DNA of 64,000 nt from Ganoderma boninense. Lineage: Eukaryota > Basidiomycota > Agaricomycetes > Polyporales > Polyporaceae. A program made the translations under genes and the position numbers. The stretch covers positions 3,704,467 to 3,768,466 of the forward strand of contig CM035305.1 of assembly GCA_002900995.3 (NCBI GenBank). The letters run 5' to 3'. Below the pieces are notes generated by a model. That model worked only from the letters and a program-made list of their open reading frames with translations, had not been told where the DNA came from and made no database searches. This document shows, piece after piece, positions 58,354 to 64,000 of the stretch; the first letter of the stretch is position 1, and each line of letters begins with the position of its first letter.

Positions 58354-59304
58354 TCATGCCTTAGGCTCCGCCTCCTCAAGTGGCGGGGGGCCATCGTCGT
58401 CGGAGTCGTCCTCCTCATCCGCACCTGAGGGGCCAGCCGCACCGAAGTCGCCTGCGCCACCGCCCATAGACTTCATCATCTGTCAAGTAACACAATGGTG
58501 TGTTTAGCATGTAGTCCATGGTTTTAAGAGGAGTCTCTAGATACGGAAAACTTACGGATTCCAAGTCCATGCCACCCATGCCACCCATGCCGCCCATGCC
58601 GCCCATGCCAGGCATACCAGGCATTCCACCCATTCCAGGCATGCCGCCCATTCCGCCCATGCCACCCATGTCGAAGTCATCGTCAAGAGCTGCCTTCTCG
58701 CCATCCTGCTCATCCTCATCTACCCACTTGGAGAAGTCGGTCTTGATGAACGCATTCCGGACTTTCTCCTTGGTGAGGCGGGGCCAATACTCGGCCTTCA
58801 GTTCTTTTTTGCGCAGACGGAGCGCGAGGTGACGCGAGGTTAGCGACTGCGACGACTCCTGCAGCACGATGTAGATCACGTTTAGAGATGAATCGGTCTC
58901 GCAGAAGTGGCGGACACACCTCCGGAACGACCTCCTCGAACAAGTCAATCGAGAACTCGTAGTCCTTCTCTTCGATCCCCTTGCTGGCGCTGCCAGGATT
59001 AATTAGGACGCGTCAGCACAGCCGTGCACATCGCGGAAGTTCCATTGCATGTACTCACTTGCCGGCTCTGGCCACAAACGACAGCGTTGTTGCTGTGAGG
59101 TTGTACTTGAGCGTATCGGGCTGGATGTCCGGCAGATTGACCGTGACATACAAAACGTTCTACAAGACGGAGGTCCGTTGTACAAGACGCGATGGTCAGC
59201 ATACACGCCTCAGAAAGGGACGCGTACCAATCGAGATCGCGTACCTTCTTCTCATCGGACTCGGAGCTGCGCTGAGCCCACAGGACTTCGGGGTGCAAAG
59301 GCAT
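58354..59304 (-). CDS. SBA1: Hsp90 co-chaperone p23
   Basis: p23 binds ATP-bound Hsp90 and slows its cycle, stabilising clients. Exons 59304-59245, 59159-59059, 58989-58920, 58858-58556 and 58479-58354 sum to 660 nt (219 residues, close to yeast Sba1). The CS domain begins MPLHPEVLWAQ and contains VLYVTVNLPDI, LRKKELKAEYWPRL (residues 92-105) and FIKTDFSKWVDEDEQ (114-128), the p23 signature with Trp122. After it comes a flexible GGM/PGM repeat linker and an acidic tail (DEEDDSDDDG). All introns have good borders. Intact and the most secure minus-strand gene of this end. Confidence 0.93.
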
Positions 59305-59812
59305 TTTGGATTTTGGATGTTGTTGGCGATGTGGCGGACGGTGTCGTGGACGAGGGGAATTAAAAGCAGAGGACGGGGCGAATGCTCTCGAATGCAGGAG
59401 AATCTCCGCAGGCGCTTCCAGGCGACGCGCTCCCGCGTCACTCAAACGTCGCGTCTTGTCCCACGTGTCCAAATATGGGCCAAAGCCGATTACCTAATGG
59501 TCGCCCAAGCCACAGCAGCCCACTCGTCCAATACCCAGCTTCGACACATCCTCCGTCTCACCCACTCGGACTCGAGCTCTTGCTTCTAGGAAGGGCCAAC
59601 ATCAAACGCCATCGAGCTATTCTTCTTCCCACTCGGACTTGTACAATCTTTCCCTCGCGTCGGACGGTAGTCGTAATTCAAAGGCGCCAAGCGATTCTTT
59701 ATCCCAAACCTGCATAATGTGGTAGGTCTCTGGTTCGTGAATACGCTGCAGACGCAGAACTAACACACCCGTAAGGTGCACACGATGGTATCTCCCGCTC
59801 ATTTTACTCCCT
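59305..59812. promoter_or_regulatory. Divergent intergenic region, p23 and the membrane hypothetical
   Basis: About 0.5 kb between two divergent starts. No heat-shock-type element or TATA box was confidently recognised by eye. Confidence 0.35.
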
Positions 59813-60643
59813 ATGCCAATTGCACCGCCATATTTTCTGTTGCTATTCCTGTTCTCTACAACCATGCACGCACGCCCTTGGTGAGTTCTCCGTACAGCCG
59901 ATCGTGTTGCCATACGCTTACCTTGCATCCTCAGTTTCTATTGCATGGTTCTCCTTACCGCCATGTTCATGTCGACTTGCTACTGGCCTCCCATTCCCAT
60001 CCAAACTCCTCTCACACGACCATGGGCGGAGAACGTCACCACATTCGCTGACGCCCTCCATCTCATCATGCCCAATCTCCCAGACGAGAAGGTGCCTCTC
60101 ACAATACCTGTCGCAGACCGTTGTTGGTGCGACCTCTCCAACGGGTTCTTCACTTCCTTCAACACCACCAAATGGGAAGAGCAAAGTGTAGTCCGGCTGA
60201 AGGACAGTTTGGAGAAGGAAATGGCAGCGGAGCAGGAAGAGAGGGAGAGGCAGGAGTGCGAGACCGGCGAAGGTGAGGATATGGCCTATTCGACTTCTTG
60301 CGCGGAAATCCTCGATAGGCATCAAGCCAATGCCACCACCCCCGCCACCGCCTTCCCCCAGAACTACTTGGATAGGCGACCTTACATCTGGGATATGTTT
60401 CGCGCATTCAAATTTGCGTCGACCCCATCCACCCTCAATGCCTCATCTGCCGGGAACGGCACAAATAGCCCACCTACTTCGGCGTCGACCCCGGACGCTT
60501 CATGTTCAAGCACGCCAGACGTAAAGAAGAGTATCTCCTTCCGCGCCACAGCACTCCAACCATGGTTACGACGAGAGTATGACCTGCGACAATTTGGATT
60601 CGCGATGGTATTAGACTTTGGGTGGCCAGGATCTCATTCATGA
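59813..60643 (+). CDS. Hypothetical protein with hydrophobic N-terminus
   Basis: Exon 1 59813-59880 encodes MPIAPPYFLLLFLFSTTMHA, a signal-peptide or anchor-like stretch. A 54-bp intron (GTGAGT...CTCAG) joins it to an open exon from 59935, which begins with a second hydrophobic run (CFYCMVLLTAMFMSTCYW). The middle is acidic/coiled (EKEMAAEQEERERQ) and the end reads WLRREYDLRQFGFAMVLDFGW before the stop. About 259 residues. N-glycosylation-like NVT, NTT and NGT sites suggest lumenal or outer exposure. No family was recognised; the frame right after FGW continues in another phase, so the 3' end may be misread. Confidence 0.55.
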
Positions 60644-61031
60644 CTGTGTGGAGCAAATAGCGTATAGTAGGAATGTTCTAATCTTGTACTATCCCCGAGG
60701 CAATGCCTGCCCCATCTACAGCCTCCCCATCACTTACATGGCTTCCTCTGACAATTTGCCTGCTAGCACCAAGTGGTGGACGTGCTCTTGCAACTCGCTA
60801 CACCCACGCTGTCTGCTATGTAAGTACTGCTCAGGGATGTCTGTCTGAGTCTCCCGAGTCCCCGGTCGGTGAGTGTAGAGCTCGGCGCGGTCGGGAGTGA
60901 CGAAGGCGCACGTGCCAGGGGAGGAAAGGCGCTTCGGACGCGTCGCGGACGGAAACACCTCCCTCTCATCATCCACTGTCGCGAGCACGCCCGAATCCCC
61001 CTTCTTCCGCCCGTATAGGGCGCGAGCACCC
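60644..61031. other. Upstream region of MDV1
   Basis: Contains short frames, including one (60897-61244) that merely extends the M of MDV1 upstream. No supported separate gene. Confidence 0.4.
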
Positions 61032-63739
61032 ATGGCCGCCTCCAGCAAGTCCCATGGGCACCATAAAGACAGCAGACGTGGCCACCGCACAAGTCCCGAT
61101 GCTGTTGGAGAAGGAGGCAGCGGCAGCTCCTCGTCCGCGACCAGCAAGCTCGACGCCGTTTCGAAGGCAATCATGTCGCCGTTCATGTCCCGCAAGCACG
61201 ACTCCGCGAAGATCCTCACAGAGCGTGCGTGTTTCTCTCTGTGACCGTCTTCGGGTGTTCGGGCGCTGAGCGGTTGAGGGGTGCCCGACATGCCGTGGCA
61301 TTATTTGCTGGGTCTTTGCTGGGCACAGTGGCCCCGGTCATCATGACGCCACGCATGATAGGTGCCGCGACGGTGTCGGCGCGGCCGCGTGCCTCCCTCG
61401 CTGGAGGCGGCGCGCACGTCGACTTCGCAACCCTCGGTCGCGCGCCGCTTCGGCTTGGTTTCGGCTCCCGCCGAGTGACGTCGCGCGACCTCCAAATCGT
61501 CGAGGCAACGGAAGAGCTACTCCAGGAGGACGTCCCCGAGCCTGACGGTGTCGCTGAGAACGTCTCCCTGCTCAGAGGGTTTAATGCGACCATCCCGAGT
61601 GCCGAGAAGAGCCGGATACGGCGGCGGCAAACCAGGAACGTGGAAACGCCAAGACTGGGTCTGAAGAGGATGAGCTTAGGTGCAAGGGGCCTGCTTGGAG
61701 AGGAGGATGACCAAGACGGAGAAAGCGTAGCCAGCGAAGAGGACGTGGTGATGGTCGGGCGGTCAGAACGGAATGGGCGTGGAAAGAAGGGAAAGAGCAA
61801 ACGGAGAGGAAGACAGAGTCTGAGCGCAGGCAAGATCTTTGGGACTGACGAACTCGTTCGACAAACTCACGAGATCGAGCGGGACAAGGAGAACCTCCAC
61901 GTCCGCAGGGTATGACAGTTATCCATTCATTGCATATTGCTCGCTGATGATATTCCCTAGACTCTCATCAACAACGACATAGACGAGGTATCTCGCAAGA
62001 TCGACGCGTTGGACGCAATCCGAGCGAAGTTGGAACAGGACTTGCTGAGACTACAGGAAGAAGAACTGGAATTGGACGATGAGCGTACGTGTTTTCGTCT
62101 GGTGGTTGGGCATCCTTTACCAACTGCTGCTCTCAGTTGAGGGTGTCCGGGAACGTCTTGAATTGGAAGAGTGCGCCAGTCAACCATCACGCAGTGTCTC
62201 GCGGACAGGACACATTCCACCAAGTTCAAGGCGACGGAAGGGCCCAGTGTTCCTCCCTTCAGAACATGACGAATTGCCACCTGGGGTCGCCTTCATGGTA
62301 ATCATTTTCCTTTGATCATGAAATTCCCCGTCTAATGCCGTAACTAGTCTCTTGAGAGCCATACCACTCCTATTTGTGCACTCGACTTCTCAGAGCCTTA
62401 CGGCACCCTCGTCACCGCCAGCCAAGACGATACGCAGCCGCGGGTATGGGATCTACTCACGGGCGAAGAGATCGGGCGGCTGCGTGGTCACCGCGGGACG
62501 GTGAAGTGCGTTCAGGTGGAGGACCATATCTGTCTGACTGGTAGCGAAGACGGGACGGTGCGAGTGTGGGACCTTCGTAGGGCGGACGAGGACGAGGAAT
62601 GGGAGACCGGCGATATGCTCGGCTTGAGCGATGTTGCCGAGGAGGACGAGAGCACCGAAGCAAGCACGAATGGCACGCGACCAGCAGGCAGCACTAGCAG
62701 CCGGCCATCAAGTGCTGTAGAGAGGGACGGTCCATGTGTGAGGACATTGGAGGGCCATACCAAGGCAGTTTCTGCGATGTACTTCGAGGATGAGTGCCTG
62801 GTACGTGCTAAATGTTCATTGCATACGCATATACTCACCTCATGACCGTAGGTTACTGGCGCCTCCGACAAGACAATGCGACAATGGGATCTCAACACTG
62901 GCCAGTGTGTAATGACTATGGACATCCTCTGGGCGATCTCACATCCAACGGCAACTCCTGGAACGGCCCTTCCTGCTCACCTCTTTCCTGGAGCCGCGGC
63001 TGCCGCGGGAACATTCGCGGTGCCGACGCCTCCTTATGCCGATGGGACTTGGGAACTGTACCAAGACTTTGTCGGCGCTCTGCAGTTCTGGGGGTATGCT
63101 CTCGTCAGTGGTAGCGGCGACGGTGCCGTCAGGATGTGGGACAGTGAGCAACGTATCTGGCGGTACCGAATGGGCTTAAGTGACTGACCGTGTCCACAGT
63201 GCGTACCGGCCAGCCGCATCGCACTCTTCTCGGCCACACGGCCCCAGTCACGTGTCTCCAGTTCGACGAGCTGCATATTGTCAGCGGGAGCCTCGACAAG
63301 TCCATTCGGGTACGTCTCGTTATGGTATGGAATGGTGTGCCTTTTGTGACCCCTCAACGCTGCCTGTGAATAGATTTGGGACGTGCGCACGGGCGGGATC
63401 TTTGAGACACTCAAGTATGACCATGCCGTAACCGCCCTGCAGTTCGATACCCGCAAGATCGTCGCTGCCACGGGCGAGAACGGTGTCAAGGTGCGCTTCT
63501 TTCCCCGATGCGGCAATTGTGACGCTTTCCCTATCTTGGCCTGCCGGACTCGCGGCCGCCGCTGGAATGAGTGCTTACCTTTCGCTTTCGTTCTTTCCCA
63601 GATTTACAACCGCACGAGCATGCAGCAGTCCACGCTCCTGACTAACGGCCACACACGACCAGTAGAACGGCTCCGCTATATGGACCGGTACATGGTCTCG
63701 GGCGGACGAGACTCTATCGTCAAAGTCTGGGCGCTGTAA
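61032..63739 (+). CDS. MDV1: Mitochondrial division WD40 adaptor, Mdv1/Caf4-like
   Basis: Mdv1 links the outer-membrane receptor Fis1 to the dynamin Dnm1 in mitochondrial fission. Nine exons (61032-61228, 61279-61909, 61961-62084, 62137-62297, 62348-62800, 62852-63143, 63200-63309, 63374-63490, 63602-63739) sum to 2223 nt, 740 residues. The N-terminal half would bind Fis1. Residues about 277-330 form the coiled coil ([20 protein letters not shown]). From about 372 come seven WD blades, e.g. [52 protein letters not shown] and a last blade ending in [14 protein letters not shown]. An acidic insertion ([10 protein letters not shown]) interrupts the blades. All introns are 50-64 bp with good borders except the weaker first one. 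Confidence 0.92.
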
Positions 63740-64000
63740 GCCCGGCTTCTAGCGAGTTTGCTGCAGTTAGCCTGGGATGTGCTTGCTCAGCCCCGCCATC
63801 CACCCGTCCGCTGGGCGAAGGAAGCAGATGTGGATCTCATAGTGCGGCTTGTAGTCATGTTCTTTTTCAACAACGCTGCGGATGCCGCACCTGCTAGTGC
63901 TTACCATATGGTTCGTGCCATACATTACACGCTCGGCACGAGGAGAAGTGCTCTGCTAGAGCTCCCTGGTGGGGCATAATACCGCTGAAGAGTTTAATGT
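63740..64000. other. 3' flank of MDV1
   Basis: No further gene was recognised before the window end. Confidence 0.4.

Noticed and set aside
58518..58832. Methionine/proline-rich plus-strand frame
   Set aside because: It is the complement of the GGM/PGM linker of p23.

Overview
The window looks like nuclear DNA of a filamentous basidiomycete, most likely an Agaricomycete. The evidence is many genes with short spliceosomal introns (about 43-66 bp, GTRNGT...YAG), housekeeping proteins of fungal type (Mdv1-like fission factor, p23/Sba1, ribonucleotide reductase small subunit), fungal Zn(II)2Cys6 regulators, AusD-like methyltransferases, and a TE mix typical of mushrooms (chromovirus Ty3/gypsy, Helitron, Tc1-like, hAT-type and MULE-like non-autonomous elements). 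Species cannot be named from the sequence.

Layout. 1-2008: 3' end of a chromodomain Ty3/gypsy element whose LTR has cut into a regulator gene with two tandem Zn2Cys6 clusters (2009-2608, minus). 2885-11960 and 12061-21129 are the same ~9.1 kb sequence, written twice on either side of a 100-N gap. It holds an F-box/nucleotidyltransferase-like gene, a small possible membrane protein, a WD40 gene, a ~2.4 kb fold-back element and a second member of the F-box/NTase-like family. Indels crowd towards the gap on both sides, so this is probably an unmerged contig overlap. The clean copies are the left part of unit 1 and the right part of unit 2.

22088-28629: a complete 6.5 kb chromovirus (minus) with 5-bp target duplication and an 11-nt putative self-priming site. 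29385-31797: a nearly perfect 2 x 1152 bp palindrome. 32557-34488: a complete six-exon Zn2Cys6 regulator carrying a 690-bp hAT-type MITE in one intron. 34.5-43 kb is gene-poor and partly CpG-depleted, with an epoxide-hydrolase-like relic. 43018-44200: third F-box/NTase-like paralogue. 44846-51176: Helitron Rep-helicase gene (minus).

51.6-64 kb is gene-dense: divergent ribonucleotide reductase small subunit, a Tc1-like transposon with intron-bearing transposase, two AusD-like methyltransferases in tandem, p23/SBA1 (minus), a membrane/secreted hypothetical and MDV1. No operon-like logic applies; the genes act independently (dNTP supply, Hsp90 chaperoning, mitochondrial fission, small-molecule methylation, transcription). 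Many breaks are single-base changes in homopolymer runs, so sequencing error must be separated from true decay. All exon models are by eye from splice signals and reading frame; none was checked by transcript or database search.
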